Below are positions 53,511 through 64,000 of a stretch of 64,000 nucleotides of DNA, piece by piece. Numbering within the stretch: position 1 is the first letter of the stretch; the number at the start of each line of letters is the position of its first letter. Where the stretch lies: contig JAJDUS010000129.1 in the NCBI GenBank assembly GCA_022826535.1, forward strand, positions 1 to 64,000. Direction: 5' to 3'. The translations under genes were made by a program, and so were the position numbers. The stretch is from Prochlorococcaceae cyanobacterium jk18x1bzbins.87. Its GTDB lineage: Bacteria > Cyanobacteriota > Cyanobacteriia > PCC-6307 > Cyanobiaceae. The notes beneath the pieces are model-generated. The model made no database searches. It had not been told where the DNA came from and saw only the letters and a list, made by a program, of their open reading frames with translations.

Positions 53511-55494
53511 ACCCCAACTCCCTCAAAAACCCGTGCATCACGGCTTCCGCCTCTTTGGCCTCAGCATCAATCCGAGCCAATGAAACCCCGTATTTGTCCC
53601 ACCACCGTTCCACTTGCTGAATCACGGCGTCAGATGCATTCCCCAGGTGTTGGCGAATCTGGGATTTTTCTTTGATGTGGTCCCTGAATTTGAGATATTC
53701 GGCATCTTTGGGAGCCAGCACAGCACCCACGTCAAAGCCATCAAGAATCTCCTGGATGTAGTCATCCTCAATTTCTGTGATGGGCACCCCGCTGTGGAGA
53801 ATGCCCCGTACGTCAAAGGGTTCTGGCGGGGGCGAGGTGTCGGCATAGCGACGGATGCTGAGATTGTGGTCATTTTCTCGAATCTCCTCCAAGGGCACCA
53901 CCTGTGAGAACCGCTTGATTGCATTATTGGCATTAAAGCACCCAATGACTTTCTCAACGTCTTGACCCCTCAGAGTATTCCGCTTCTTCCCGCGACCTTT
54001 CTGGTAGCCCAATTCAGCGTTGATAAAGAGCACCTTGCCCCGCCGCTGCGAGGCCTTGGTCTTGTTAATGATTAGCAATACTGCGGCAATGTCGGTTCCA
54101 TAGAACAACTTAGGTGGCAAACCGATCACCGCTTCAATCAAATCGTCCTCAAGGATGCCTTTGCGGATTTCCCCCTCTGCGTCACCACGGAAGAGCACCC
54201 CATGGGGCACCACAACACCCATGACGCCCTTCTGGTTCATGGAGGCGATCATATGTTGAACAAATGCCATCTCTCCATAGTTTTGGGGCGGGATGCCAAA
54301 GCGATACCGTCCAAAGCCATCGTGCTTGGCAAGGTCATGGCCCCAGTTTTCCGGGGAGAAGGGGGGATTGGCGATTACCCGATCAAATCGCATCAATTCT
54401 CCCCCCTTCTGATGTTGCGGTTCCCCCAGGGTGTCGCCTTTTTTGATGTCTGCACTGAGCACCCCGTGGAGGAACATGTTGAGTTTGCAGATTGCCCAGG
54501 TGCCCAGGTTCCTTTCCTGGCCGAACAACTGCAAATTGGCCGGGTCCTCCCCATGGGTTGCCAGGTGGTTCCTGGTTTGGATCAGCATTCCCCCGGAGCC
54601 GCAGGTGGGGTCATACACCGTCATCCCGGCATGGGGTTTCAACAGGGCCACCAGAAGTTTCACCACTTCGCTGGGAGTGTAAAACTCACCCCCTTTCTTC
54701 CCCGCCGAGTCGGCAAACATCTTGATGAGATACTCGTAGGCGGCCCCCAAAAGATCAGGACGTTCAAAGTCTTCATTGTGCAGCCGGAAGGTGGAGTAGT
54801 GGGAGAGCAGGTCCCTGAGTTTGCGGTCATCGAGTTTGTTCTTGATGTTGAAGTCAATGGAGACCAGCACCCCCTCCAAGGTGGGGTTGTGCTCCTCAAT
54901 GGCTTCGGTGGCCTTGTTCAGTTCTGCGCCGATGTCGTGCTTGAGGCCCTTGAGGTTGCCCCACCGCGCCCGCTCCGGAACGTAGAACGTCCTGTGGTAC
55001 TCGTCTTCATCGTTTGCCAGGTTCTCTGCTTCGGAGCGGGTTTTACCACTGTCCTGGTAGTGCTTGACCACCCCTTCCCTCGCCTCCTCAAAGGCATCGG
55101 AAAGGCGTTTCAGGAACAGCATTCCGAAGATGTAGTCCTTGAATTCCGAAGCATCCATGCTCCCCCGCAGGATGTCCGCGCTTTTCCAGAGGAACGACTC
55201 CAGTTGGGAGAGGGTCAATTTCTGCCCAATCCGGAAGGCGGGTTCTGGAGTCGCAGCGACAATCCTACGCTGCCCCACTGAAGGCCTGCGCCCATTCCTG
55301 GCAGGAGCAGCGGGCGCCTCGTAGCGGCTGCCCCCCTCAGTGCCCTCCGCCAGGGCGATGGAACCACCACGCCCCCTGCCCTTCTTCACGGTGCCATGCC
55401 GCAGCACCATGTCCCTGATGTATTCGTATTCCGCTTCGCTGATCTGCCGCTCTGCTGCCCTGCTGAGGGCCTCCCGTGCTGAGCGGTTCCCCAT
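53503..55494 (-). CDS. hsdM: Type I modification subunit M
   Basis: 663 aa; [47 protein letters not shown]. Confidence 0.95.
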   Translation of the reverse strand: MGNRSAREALSRAAERQISEAEYEYIRDMVLRHGTVKKGRGRGGSIALAEGTEGGSRYEAPAAPARNGRRPSVGQRRIVAATPEPAFRIGQKLTLSQLESFLWKSADILRGSMDASEFKDYIFGMLFLKRLSDAFEEAREGVVKHYQDSGKTRSEAENLANDEDEYHRTFYVPERARWGNLKGLKHDIGAELNKATEAIEEHNPTLEGVLVSIDFNIKNKLDDRKLRDLLSHYSTFRLHNEDFERPDLLGAAYEYLIKMFADSAGKKGGEFYTPSEVVKLLVALLKPHAGMTVYDPTCGSGGMLIQTRNHLATHGEDPANLQLFGQERNLGTWAICKLNMFLHGVLSADIKKGDTLGEPQHQKGGELMRFDRVIANPPFSPENWGHDLAKHDGFGRYRFGIPPQNYGEMAFVQHMIASMNQKGVMGVVVPHGVLFRGDAEGEIRKGILEDDLIEAVIGLPPKLFYGTDIAAVLLIINKTKASQRRGKVLFINAELGYQKGRGKKRNTLRGQDVEKVIGCFNANNAIKRFSQVVPLEEIRENDHNLSIRRYADTSPPPEPFDVRGILHSGVPITEIEDDYIQEILDGFDVGAVLAPKDAEYLKFRDHIKEKSQIRQHLGNASDAVIQQVERWWDKYGVSLARIDAEAKEAEAVMHGFLRELGYE

Positions 55495-55714
55495 GGTGCT
55501 GCGGTCGGGTGGCAGGACATCAATCAGCAGGTCCCCCAGTTCTGTGGCGTTCGTTGTGGCTGCTGAGTCGATGATGGGGACCGGGTGCCAATCTTGGCCT
55601 CTACTTTACCAGCCCCAGCGTGATCGTCCACCCTGCATAGATGACTGACATGGCAAAGTGCCATGCACTTCTTCATTATTCCCACTTCCATCTCCCCAGC
55701 CTGATGCCCCCAGA

Positions 55715-55870
55715 ACCCGGCTTGAGCCGCCATTGAAGAGGCGGCGGCACCCCACCGATCTGGCCGGGGCGTTGGCGTTGGCATTTGGGCTTGCCCCTGG
55801 TGGCGGTGAGGGCATCCGCCGGCAAAACCACGACGGGAGACTGGGAACCAGCCTGCTGTGATGACGGACC
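55715..55870 (+). pseudogene. Decayed murF fragment (partial duplication of the downstream murF)
   Basis: 55785 frame reads GLPLVAVRASAGKTTTGD versus Mur[22 protein letters not shown] ggcttgcccctggtggcRgtga similarity to about 57215-57400 with an internal deletion. Confidence 0.75.
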
Positions 55871-56025
55871 CAAAAGGGCTGGAGCACCCGGACCGCAGTT
55901 GTGCATTGGTGTAACGGTTCCATCAGCGACCTGGATCCGTGACCTAGACCTATGGCGGGTACCTTGCGAGAAGCGCCGGACTACCACCTCACCCCCGCTT
56001 CGTCCCAAGCTCCCGGACCCAGGCC

Positions 56026-56054
56026 TTGACTTCTCTGGGTCAATCGGGTACAAT
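56026..56054 (+). promoter_or_regulatory. Sigma70-type promoter
   Basis: TTGACT (56026-56031) - 17 bp - TACAAT (56049-56054). Confidence 0.6.
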
Positions 56055-56060
56055 AATTAT

Positions 56061-56125
56061 GAGACGCAGGCCTTTCAGGGCTTGCCCTCTTTCCGAGGCC
56101 CGCGTTCTGGCGCGGGCTTTCGTGT
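56061..56125 (+). ncRNA. Candidate structured leader RNA upstream of a DUF3800 gene
   Basis: Two hairpins AGGG-CTTG-CCCT (56077-56088) and GCCCGCG-TTCTGG-CGCGGGC (56098-56117) followed by TTTCG, between a promoter and the DUF3800 start. Confidence 0.5.
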
Positions 56126-56142
56126 TCTCTGCAGGCCCACCT

Positions 56143-56929
56143 GTGACCTACTTCGCCTACCTGGACGAATTTGGCCACATTGGTCCCTACATCAGCCGGC
56201 AAGACAGCAAACACAATGACAGTCCGGTGTTTGGCCTGGCGGGTTTCATCTTGCCCTCCGAACGGGTACGCGGGTTTGGTACCTGGTTCTTTCAACGTAA
56301 ATGTGAGCTTCTCTCATACGAGATTAAAAGCTCTAAGAAGCATCCGGCCCAGTGGGAAAAGAAGGGGTCCAGCCTTTACACAGTCGGGAATGTCCGCAAG
56401 TACCCAGAACTCAGGCACTTCACAGATCGCCTGCTCAACAAAATCAGAGATCTCGGCGGCTTGGTCTTCTATGTTGGAATTCGAAAGACCAAGCCGCCAG
56501 ATGCCCATAACCCAAATAACCTCCAGCAAGCGATCCTTCGCGAAGCAATGAAGCGGATTGACCAATTCTGCAAAGATGATTGCCTGCCATCCGACAATTT
56601 CGTTCTGATTCTCGATGACCATGATCAACGCCCAGAACTGATCACCAGGGCCTCGCAAAACATGTATGGGGGTGAGGAACCAAAGGCTCGTCTTATCGAG
56701 CCGCCGTTCCATCTGGAAAGCCACCGCTATCAAGACACTGCAAGCAGCGGATTGGATTGCCGGATTGGTAGGGCGCCTGGGGGCTTATTGGGCTGATCCG
56801 ACGACTTACTCCGACAACCAGGTGTTCCATCAGTACTTCGAGAATCGCCTCAAGCAGGTCAGCATCCGCAGTAGCGTGCGGATGCAGGATGCTGCCAGGG
56901 GTGCCGAAAAATTCCTTCCCCTCACCTGA
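56143..56929 (+). pseudogene. DUF3800 domain protein interrupted by a frameshift near 56730-56745 (GTG start at 56143)
   Basis: MTYFAYLDEFGHIG N-terminus and VLILDDHDQRPELI in one frame; TLQAADWIAGLVGRLGAYW continues in the 56666-56929 frame. Confidence 0.75.
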
Positions 56930-57019
56930 AAACGCTTGGCAGAACGCTTGGCAGTAGGCAACGTAGCGCCTGGCCACCCGTGCCCCGGCTCGTTACCGTG
57001 GGGAAGGTATTGATGGATC

Positions 57020-58396
57020 GTGCCCTGTTCCTTCTCCCCAGCAGACTGCGGCCGGATTCTGGGCTGCTCCATCTCCTCTGCCCCCTTGTCCCAGCGTCCC
57101 AGCCGCGGCATCAACACCGATAGCCGCCAGTTGCTGGTGGGGGAAATCTTCCTGGCCCTCCGTGGCGAAAGCTTTGATGGACACCATTACCTACCCGAGG
57201 CGGCAGCACGAGGGGCTTGCGCCGCCATTGTGGAAGCCACGGCGGCGCCCCGCCAGCCGCCCCTGCCCTTGCTGCCGGTGGCCAACACCCATCGGGCCTA
57301 TCAGGATCTGGCCCGAGCCTGGCGGCGGCAGTTGGGCTTGCCCCTGGTGGCAGTGACGGGATCCGCGGGCAAAACCACGACACGAGAACTGATTAAAGCC
57401 CTGCTGGCCCCCTTGGGCGCCATTCATGCCAGCCAGGGGAATGAAAACAATGCCGTTGGCGTCCCCCGCACCATCCTGGGGGCGGATAAAGCCGTGGTGG
57501 CCATGGTGGTGGAGATGGCCATGCGGGGGCCGGGAGAAATCGCTGAGTTGAGCCGTTGCGCAGAACCGGATCTGGTGGTGATCACCAACATCGGTTCAGC
57601 CCACATCGGTCGCCTGGGCAGCCGCGAGGCCATTGCCGCAGCCAAATGTGAAATCACCACAGCCCTGGCCAGCACAGGGGTGGTGGTGATCCCAGCCGGG
57701 GATCGCCTGTTGGAAGCCAGCCTGGCGGCCCGTTGGCATGGTGCGGTCCATCGTGTGGCCCTGGAGGATGACCCCTTACCTTCCCACCTCCCCCTAGCAG
57801 ACCGGTGTGGCCAACTGAAAGGCAATGCATTGCACTTTGGGGGGCGCCGCTGGCATTTGCCCCTGCCGGGGACCCACCAGGCCCGTAACCTGATGCTGGC
57901 CCTGGCTTGTGCCCAGCATCTGGGCGTAACACCCGAGAACCATCACCTGGCCCAGGTGCGACTCCCGGGAGGACGGGCCCGTCAACTGATGGTGGGCTCC
58001 ATCACCATCTGGGACGAGACCTACAACGCTTCCCCTGAAGCTGTGATGGCCACCACAGATATGGTGGCTGAACAACAGGGGCGCCACTTTGCCGTGTTGG
58101 GTCCCATGTTGGAACTGGGCTCCTTCGCCATGGCCTGGCATCAGCGCATTGGGGAACATGTGGGCCGGCGGGGCTTTGATGGGCTGGTGGTGGTGGACGA
58201 CGGTCCCCTTGGAAATGCTCTGGCGGCTGGTGCGGGCCAGGGGTTGCCGGTGGTGCAGGTGGATGAACCTCAGGCAGCCCTCAGTCATTTGCTGGCATGG
58301 CTGAAGCCCGGTGATCATTTGCTGCTGAAGGCCAGTCGCGGTGTCGTTTTGGAACGCCTCATTCCCCTCCTGCAAGCCTGGCTGAACAGGATTTAG
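57020..58396 (+). CDS. murF: UDP-N-acetylmuramoyl-tripeptide--D-alanyl-D-alanine ligase
   Basis: 458 aa; [42 protein letters not shown]. Confidence 0.94.
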   Translation: MPCSFSPADCGRILGCSISSAPLSQRPSRGINTDSRQLLVGEIFLALRGESFDGHHYLPEAAARGACAAIVEATAAPRQPPLPLLPVANTHRAYQDLARAWRRQLGLPLVAVTGSAGKTTTRELIKALLAPLGAIHASQGNENNAVGVPRTILGADKAVVAMVVEMAMRGPGEIAELSRCAEPDLVVITNIGSAHIGRLGSREAIAAAKCEITTALASTGVVVIPAGDRLLEASLAARWHGAVHRVALEDDPLPSHLPLADRCGQLKGNALHFGGRRWHLPLPGTHQARNLMLALACAQHLGVTPENHHLAQVRLPGGRARQLMVGSITIWDETYNASPEAVMATTDMVAEQQGRHFAVLGPMLELGSFAMAWHQRIGEHVGRRGFDGLVVVDDGPLGNALAAGAGQGLPVVQVDEPQAALSHLLAWLKPGDHLLLKASRGVVLERLIPLLQAWLNRI

Positions 58397-59808
58397 GAGG
58401 GTTCTGCTGCCGGCCCCGGTGTGGAACTGGCGACGGTATTGGAACCATGGGGATCTGCTGTCTTATGCCAGCCCTTCTTCTCCACCTGCCGGCAGCGGGC
58501 AACGGCCAGGGCGTGATCCGTCACGTCTTTGGTGATGGTGGAGCCAGCCGCCACGGTGACATCCCGCCCCACCGTCACCGGCGCCACAAGCACGGTATTG
58601 GCCCCAATACTGCTGCCCTCCCCAATGGCGGTGGGATGTTTGCTCGTCCCATCAAAATTGGCCGTGATGGTGCCGGCACCCACATTGACGCCACGTCCCA
58701 ACTGGGCATCCCCCAGATAGCTCAGATGACTGGCCTTGACGTCAGCGCCCAGATGGCTGTTTTTCACTTCCACGAAGTTACCCACCTTGCAGTGCTCCCC
58801 CAGCACCGTCCCTGGCCGCAGATGGGCAAACGGCCCAACGGTGCAGCCCCTGGCCAGCCGTGCCTGGCGCACCACGGAAAACATCACCTCAACACCCTCG
58901 TCCAACTGGCTGTCCTCGATCAAGGCGCTGGGACCAATGCGGCAGCCGTCCCCAATGCTGTTGTTGCCCCGAAAATGGGTTTGGGGGGCCACCACCACAT
59001 CCCGGCCCAAGCGGGTTCCAAGGCTGAGGCTGCAACTGGCAGGATCCAGGAAGCTTACGCCTGCCGCCAACCACTGCTGCCGTAATCGCTGCTGCAACAC
59101 CTGCTCACAGGCCGCCAGTTGGCCGCGATCATTGACGCCACTGATCTCTGTGGCGTCCTCCACCGTGAACGGGGTGGCTGGCTCCAGAAGACCCACGGCA
59201 TCGGTTAGATAAATTTCCCGTTGCTGGTTCTCCGCCTTGAGATGGGGGAGCACTGCGGCCACCGAAGGCCAGTGGAAGCAGTACACGCCTCCGTTGATGA
59301 GCCTGTTGCGGCGCTGCTCAGCGGTGCAGTCCCGATCTTCCACAATGGCGGTCACCTGCTGCTGGTCATTGCAAAAGACCCGTCCGTAGCCCCTGGGGTC
59401 CTCCAGACGGGCGGTCAGGAGAGTCACGGCGCTGCCGCTCTGGCGATGGTGCCGTACCAACTGGCCCAGGGTGGCGCTGCGCAGCAGGGGGACATCCCCA
59501 TTGAGCACCAATAAGGTCCCGGTAAAATTCCCCAAGGGTTGCAGGAGCTGTTGGACACCGTGCCCCGTGCCCTTCTGGGGCTGCTGCAGGACAAACTCCA
59601 CATGCTGGTGATGGCGCTGCATGTGCTGTCGCACCCGCTCTGCCTGGTGACCCACCACCACCAGACGCCGTTGCGGATTGAGGAGTTCACAAGCCTGGAG
59701 GACCCAGTCCACCAACGTGGCGCCTCCCAGGGGCTGAAGCACTTTGGGGTGGGCACTGCGCATGCGCGTTCCCTTCCCCGCCGCCAAAATGGCAACCGCC
59801 AACATCTG
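58393..59808 (-). CDS. glmU: Bifunctional GlmU (longest ORF extends to 59829)
   Basis: [26 protein letters not shown]; left-handed beta-helix hexapeptides; [29 protein letters not shown]. Confidence 0.96.
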   Translation of the reverse strand, partial: QMLAVAILAAGKGTRMRSAHPKVLQPLGGATLVDWVLQACELLNPQRRLVVVGHQAERVRQHMQRHHQHVEFVLQQPQKGTGHGVQQLLQPLGNFTGTLLVLNGDVPLLRSATLGQLVRHHRQSGSAVTLLTARLEDPRGYGRVFCNDQQQVTAIVEDRDCTAEQRRNRLINGGVYCFHWPSVAAVLPHLKAENQQREIYLTDAVGLLEPATPFTVEDATEISGVNDRGQLAACEQVLQQRLRQQWLAAGVSFLDPASCSLSLGTRLGRDVVVAPQTHFRGNNSIGDGCRIGPSALIEDSQLDEGVEVMFSVVRQARLARGCTVGPFAHLRPGTVLGEHCKVGNFVEVKNSHLGADVKASHLSYLGDAQLGRGVNVGAGTITANFDGTSKHPTAIGEGSSIGANTVLVAPVTVGRDVTVAAGSTITKDVTDHALAVARCRQVEKKGWHKTADPHGSNTVASSTPGPAAEPS

Positions 59809-59856
59809 TCGCATGTCCACTGGCGCCATCCATGATAGGTGGACAGGCCAGCCTCA

Positions 59857-60792
59857 TCAAGACTGACCGGTGACGGCGGCGTGGATATTGCGGCGCCACA
59901 TCCAGGGCTTGATGCGCCGCAGGGCGGAGCCCCGCAGCTTCTCATCCCAAGTGGCATCGTCCCAGCGGAGCAATTGCTCGGCGTTGGCCGTGAGCATCCA
60001 GTCCGCCGGCTGACGTTCGGGATCCACCGTGGGCGTAACCATCCGGTTCCAGGGGCAAACCTGTTGGCAAAGATCGCAACCGGCGATCCAGCCCTGCAAG
60101 CTCTTGGCCACATGGGGCGGTAGGGTAGGGTTGCGATTTTCAATGGTGTGAAAGGCGATACAGGCGCGGCTGTCTACCACGAAGGGTTCGGGAATGGCGC
60201 CGGTGGGGCACACCTCCAGGCAGCGGCGGCAACGGCCACAGAGGGGGGGCTGGAGGGGGTCCGCTAGCAGCGCCACGGTAGTGAGCAGGTGGCCCAACAA
60301 GAGCCAGGAGCCATGGTGGGGATGGATCAGGTTGCTATGCTTGCCAATCCAGCCGATCCCGGCCGCCTCCGCCCAGGCTTTATCCATCAGTGGGGCGCTG
60401 TCCACACAGACGCGCCAGTGGCAGTCCGGGTGATGCTGGCTAAGCCAGCGCCCTATGGTTCGCAGGCGCCGGTAAATGGTGCGGTGATAGTCGCGCCCCC
60501 ATCCATAGCGGGCAATTGAAAGTACACCGGGGCGTTGCTGCTGGTCTGTCCAATAGTTCAGGCCCACCGCCAACAGACTGCGTACCCCCGGCAGCAGACT
60601 CTCAACACGGCGACGCCGTGGATCCTCCATCCAGCCCAGAGAGGCCTGGTACCCCGCCTGTAACCAACGTTCCAGGGCAGCAGTGCGGGCAGGTAGCGCT
60701 GCCGGCTGATCCACCCGGGCGATGCCCGCCACTGCAAATCCCATGGACAAGGCCTTCTCCTTAAGCTGAGTGGCGAGGAGGGAGGGATTCAT
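59857..60792 (-). CDS. queG: Epoxyqueuosine reductase
   Basis: 311 aa; CGRCRRCLEVCPTGAI and CDLCQQVCPWNR 4Fe-4S motifs. Confidence 0.94.
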   Translation of the reverse strand: MNPSLLATQLKEKALSMGFAVAGIARVDQPAALPARTAALERWLQAGYQASLGWMEDPRRRRVESLLPGVRSLLAVGLNYWTDQQQRPGVLSIARYGWGRDYHRTIYRRLRTIGRWLSQHHPDCHWRVCVDSAPLMDKAWAEAAGIGWIGKHSNLIHPHHGSWLLLGHLLTTVALLADPLQPPLCGRCRRCLEVCPTGAIPEPFVVDSRACIAFHTIENRNPTLPPHVAKSLQGWIAGCDLCQQVCPWNRMVTPTVDPERQPADWMLTANAEQLLRWDDATWDEKLRGSALRRIKPWMWRRNIHAAVTGQS

Positions 60793-60822
60793 GGTGCTGT
60801 GGGGCTATGTTGGGACGGCTCC

Positions 60823-62118
60823 TCACAAGCCCAGACGCTGCCAAATCCGGTCCAGGTTCACCTGGTGCTGTTGAGGAGAAAAACATGCCGCCAAGGCCTC
60901 CCCATGGAGATGGGTCGTCACCCGTGGATCATGGGCCAGACTGGCTTGGAAGTCACCACCTGGCTGATTCCAGGCCTGGTGGGCATGGTGTTGCACCAGA
61001 GCATAGGCTTCCTCTCGGCTCAAGCCAGCAGCCACCAGCGCCAGCATCACCTGCTGACTAAAGATCACCCCACCGTAGATGGTCATGTTGCGGAGCATGG
61101 TCTCCGGGTAGACCACCAGCCCAGCCACCACAGCGGTCATCTCCCGCAGCATGAAGTGGAGCGTGATGGAGCAATCGGGCAGGAGCACCCGCTCAGCGGA
61201 GCTGTGGCTGATGTCCCGTTCATGCCACAGGGGCATATTTTCCAAAGCCGCCATGGCATAGCCCCGCAGCAGCCGCGCCAAGCCGCTGATGCGTTCACTG
61301 CGGATGGGGTTGCGCTTGTGAGGCATGGCGGAACTGCCCTTCTGCCCCTTGGCAAAGTGCTCTTCCACCTCCAGCACATCGGTCCGTTGCAGGTTACGAA
61401 TCTCTGTCGCAAAACGATCCAGCGTTGACCCCACCAAGGCCATGGTCTGTACATACTCGGCATGGCGATCACGGCTGATCACCTGGGTGCTGACGGTGTC
61501 CGGGGTGAGGCCAAGCCGTCTACAGGCCATGGCCTCCACACGGGGGTCAATATTGGCGTAAGTGCCCATGGCGCCACTGATCTGGCCTATGGCCACCACC
61601 TGCTCCAGCCGGGCCAGGCGCTCCTGGTGGCGCTGCACCTCCGCCAGCCAGCCAGCCAACTTGAAACCCAGGGTAATGGGTTCCCCGTGGATGCCGTGGG
61701 AACGGCCAATCATGGCGGTGTGCTTATGGAGTTGAGCCTGTTGGCTGATGGCGGTCTCCAATTGGCTGAGTTCTTGCCGCAGCAGGGCCACCGCCGCCTT
61801 CATCTGCAGAGCCAGGGCCGTGTCCAGCACGTCGCTGCTGGTCATGCCCATGTGGATGTAGCGCCCCGCATTACCCACCTGCTCATTCACGTTGGTGAGA
61901 AATGCAATGACATCGTGGCGCACCTGGGCTTCAATGTGAAGGATCCGCTCCACTTGGAAGCCGGCCCTGGCCCGGATGTCCTCCATGGCCTCGGGGGGAA
62001 TCCGCCCCAGTTGACAGTTGGCCTCACAAGCGGCTAATTCCACCTCTAGCCAGCGCTGATAGCGGGCTTCATCACTCCAGATGGCCGCCATGTCCGGGAG
62101 GGCGTAGCGTTCAATCAC
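60823..62118 (-). CDS. purB: Adenylosuccinate lyase
   Basis: 431 aa; GSSAMPHKRNPIRSERISGLARLLRG signature. Confidence 0.96.
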   Translation of the reverse strand: MIERYALPDMAAIWSDEARYQRWLEVELAACEANCQLGRIPPEAMEDIRARAGFQVERILHIEAQVRHDVIAFLTNVNEQVGNAGRYIHMGMTSSDVLDTALALQMKAAVALLRQELSQLETAISQQAQLHKHTAMIGRSHGIHGEPITLGFKLAGWLAEVQRHQERLARLEQVVAIGQISGAMGTYANIDPRVEAMACRRLGLTPDTVSTQVISRDRHAEYVQTMALVGSTLDRFATEIRNLQRTDVLEVEEHFAKGQKGSSAMPHKRNPIRSERISGLARLLRGYAMAALENMPLWHERDISHSSAERVLLPDCSITLHFMLREMTAVVAGLVVYPETMLRNMTIYGGVIFSQQVMLALVAAGLSREEAYALVQHHAHQAWNQPGGDFQASLAHDPRVTTHLHGEALAACFSPQQHQVNLDRIWQRLGL

Positions 62119-62218
62119 AATCCGGCCACAACAGAAGGAATAACTTACCGGCTCACCGAGGGCAGACTGCCAGGCAAGGCAGGCAAGAATTCAGGATTGG
62201 GATGACAAAAGACTGACC

Positions 62219-63046
62219 ATGGGACAAGGACAGATGCGACTGGATCAGCTTTTGGTGGAGCGGGGCCTGGCCCCCAGCCGCCAACAGGCCCAGCGCTGGA
62301 TCCGGGCAGGCTGGGTGCGTAGTGGAACCCGAATCCTGGACAAGCCTGGCCTGGCCACCAGTTGTCACCTTGCCTTGCAGGTGCGGCAACAGGCCCGGTT
62401 TGTCTCCCGCGGGGGGGAGAAATTGCTGGGCGCCATCCGCGCCTTTGGATTGCAGGTGGCTGGACGCACAGCCGTGGATGCCGGCATCTCCACCGGTGGC
62501 TTCACGGATTGCTTGCTACAACAAGGCTGCCGGCGCATCTATGGGGTGGATGTCGGCTATGGGCAGGTGGCGTGGCGTCTACGTCAGGATCCGCGGCTGG
62601 TGCTCAAAGAACGCTGCAACCTGCGTCACCTCACCCCTGCAGTACTGTATGGACCTGATGAGGTCTGGGCCGATCTGGCAGTGGCCGATCTTTCCTTCAT
62701 TTCTCTGCAACTGGTTTTGCCGGCGCTGAAGGCCCTGCTGAAACCACCCCAGGAGGCGGCTGTGTTGATTAAGCCCCAATTTGAAGTGGGGCGGGCGCTG
62801 GTGGGCCGCGGCGGGGTGGTGCGGGATGCCCAGGCACAGGTCAGCGCCATCAAGGCTGCTCAGGCCAAAGCAGACCGCCTCAACTGGTGTGCCGTGGGGT
62901 TGGCACCATCACCCATCAAAGGTGTTTCCGGCAACCAGGAGTACTGGCTCCACCTGGTACAGCCCGACAAGCGTGAGGGACGATGCACTGTGGAACCAAA
63001 ACAGGTGGAGGCCACAGTTCAGGCAGCCCTTGGCCAAGGCAAGTAA
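62219..63046 (+). CDS. tlyA: TlyA family rRNA (cytidine-2'-O)-methyltransferase
   Basis: 275 aa; MRLDQLLVERGLAPSRQQAQRWI S4 domain, DAGISTGGFTDCLLQQGCRRIYGVDVGYGQ, LIKPQFEVGR. Confidence 0.92.
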   Translation: MGQGQMRLDQLLVERGLAPSRQQAQRWIRAGWVRSGTRILDKPGLATSCHLALQVRQQARFVSRGGEKLLGAIRAFGLQVAGRTAVDAGISTGGFTDCLLQQGCRRIYGVDVGYGQVAWRLRQDPRLVLKERCNLRHLTPAVLYGPDEVWADLAVADLSFISLQLVLPALKALLKPPQEAAVLIKPQFEVGRALVGRGGVVRDAQAQVSAIKAAQAKADRLNWCAVGLAPSPIKGVSGNQEYWLHLVQPDKREGRCTVEPKQVEATVQAALGQGK

Positions 63047-63081
63047 TCTGCTGCTGGTGCTTAAAGCCAGACTGTGTCCCC

Positions 63082-63438
<357 letters not shown>

Positions 63439-63477
63439 TTAAGAATCCAGCGGGGAGAGTGGAGCTAATGGGGTGGG

Positions 63478-63747
63478 TCAGGCTGGTGGCAATGGACTAC
63501 AGCAGACCACGCCAGCGGCGGAGCAATCGGCAAGAAATTCCGACAAGGTGTCAGGCTCAAGCTCAACGCGCCCAGCCGCTAAAGAGTCCCAGTGGCAATT
63601 TTCAAAGTGCAACTGGAGCCACAACATTCCCACAGCACTATGGACGGAAATTCGCTGGGCAGGGGGAGAAGAAATCCCAGCAGAGGCTAAAGGGGCTGAA
63701 GACACGGAAGAAGCCACACCGGCCACCGGACTAAGGAACAAATCCAT
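63478..63747 (-). CDS. Possible hypothetical protein (overlaps competing + strand ORFs)
   Basis: 89 aa; LWLQLHFENCHWDSLAAGRVELEPDTLSEFLADCSAAGVV looks more protein-like than the + strand alternatives. Confidence 0.35.
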   Translation of the reverse strand: MDLFLSPVAGVASSVSSAPLASAGISSPPAQRISVHSAVGMLWLQLHFENCHWDSLAAGRVELEPDTLSEFLADCSAAGVVCCSPLPPA

Positions 63748-63798
63748 AGGGGAAAGTTGATTCCTTTGCCATTAGTGGGGTGTGGCCCCTGTTTTTCA

Positions 63799-63812
63799 GT
63801 AGCTATGGCTAC
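63799..63812. promoter_or_regulatory. NtcA-like palindrome GTA-N8-TAC
   Basis: GTAGCTATGGCTAC fits GTAN8TAC; lies between the DUF4278 gene and the glnB direction; no convincing spaced -10. Confidence 0.3.
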
Positions 63813-63816
63813 AGAA

Positions 63817-64000
63817 TTAACGCTTCCGTGCTTCGGCGATGCGGGTTTCATAGACCGCCCCCCGATAGCTCACGCGCACAGGCCGATCCGACAGGGCAGC
63901 GGCCTCATGACGAGGAGCCTGACTGAAATGGATCCCCCGGTAAACGTGTTCAACGGGTTGATCACTGAGATCGGAGTGCTTGTGGGTGGTGTCATAATCA
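63817..64000 (-). CDS. DUF4278-type protein, 5' part runs off the window
   Basis: Hand translation ...DYDTTHKHSDLSDQPVEHVYRGIHFSQAPRHEAAALSDRPVRVSYRGAVYETRIAEARKR*; paired YRG motifs. Confidence 0.7.
   Translation of the reverse strand, partial: DYDTTHKHSDLSDQPVEHVYRGIHFSQAPRHEAAALSDRPVRVSYRGAVYETRIAEARKR

Noticed and set aside
54202-55281. 359 aa plus-strand ORF opposite hsdM
   Set aside because: Antisense shadow ORF in high-GC sequence

Overview
This window is a GC-rich picocyanobacterial chromosome segment. Gene order and protein sequence point to the marine Synechococcus lineage. A sponge-symbiont relative such as 'Ca. Synechococcus spongiarum' is my inference, not something the sequence proves. 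Core content: a glycine-betaine ABC transporter (ORFs at 381-4025), CP12, pntAA-pntAB-pntB, aspartoacylase, tRNA-Thr(CGU), infB-ylxR-nusA-rimP, htrA, rpiA, hisD, rpsT-tatD-rpoB-rpoC1-rpoC2-hli-rlmN, glmS, psaC, acpP-fabF-tkt, ispD, murF, glmU, queG, purB, tlyA and glnB. The accessory part (about 47.9-57.0 kb) is a Type I restriction-modification island (YgjP-like protease, hsdR, hsdS, hsdM) plus a frameshifted DUF3800 gene. It is bracketed by partial copies of neighbouring core genes and transposase relics. The most striking observation is that both halves of the RNA polymerase beta' subunit are greatly enlarged by in-frame, non-canonical insertions. RpoC1 (945 aa; I recall about 630 aa as usual) carries adhesin-like beta-sandwich repeats around a SAP-like motif in the clamp region. 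RpoC2 (2470 aa; about 1360 aa usual) carries duplicated SI3/SBHM-type modules at two places and a tandem array of about four SAP-like repeats near the jaw. Catalytic motifs are intact, so this looks like a remodelled, probably functional polymerase. All family calls are by eye; no database searches were run.
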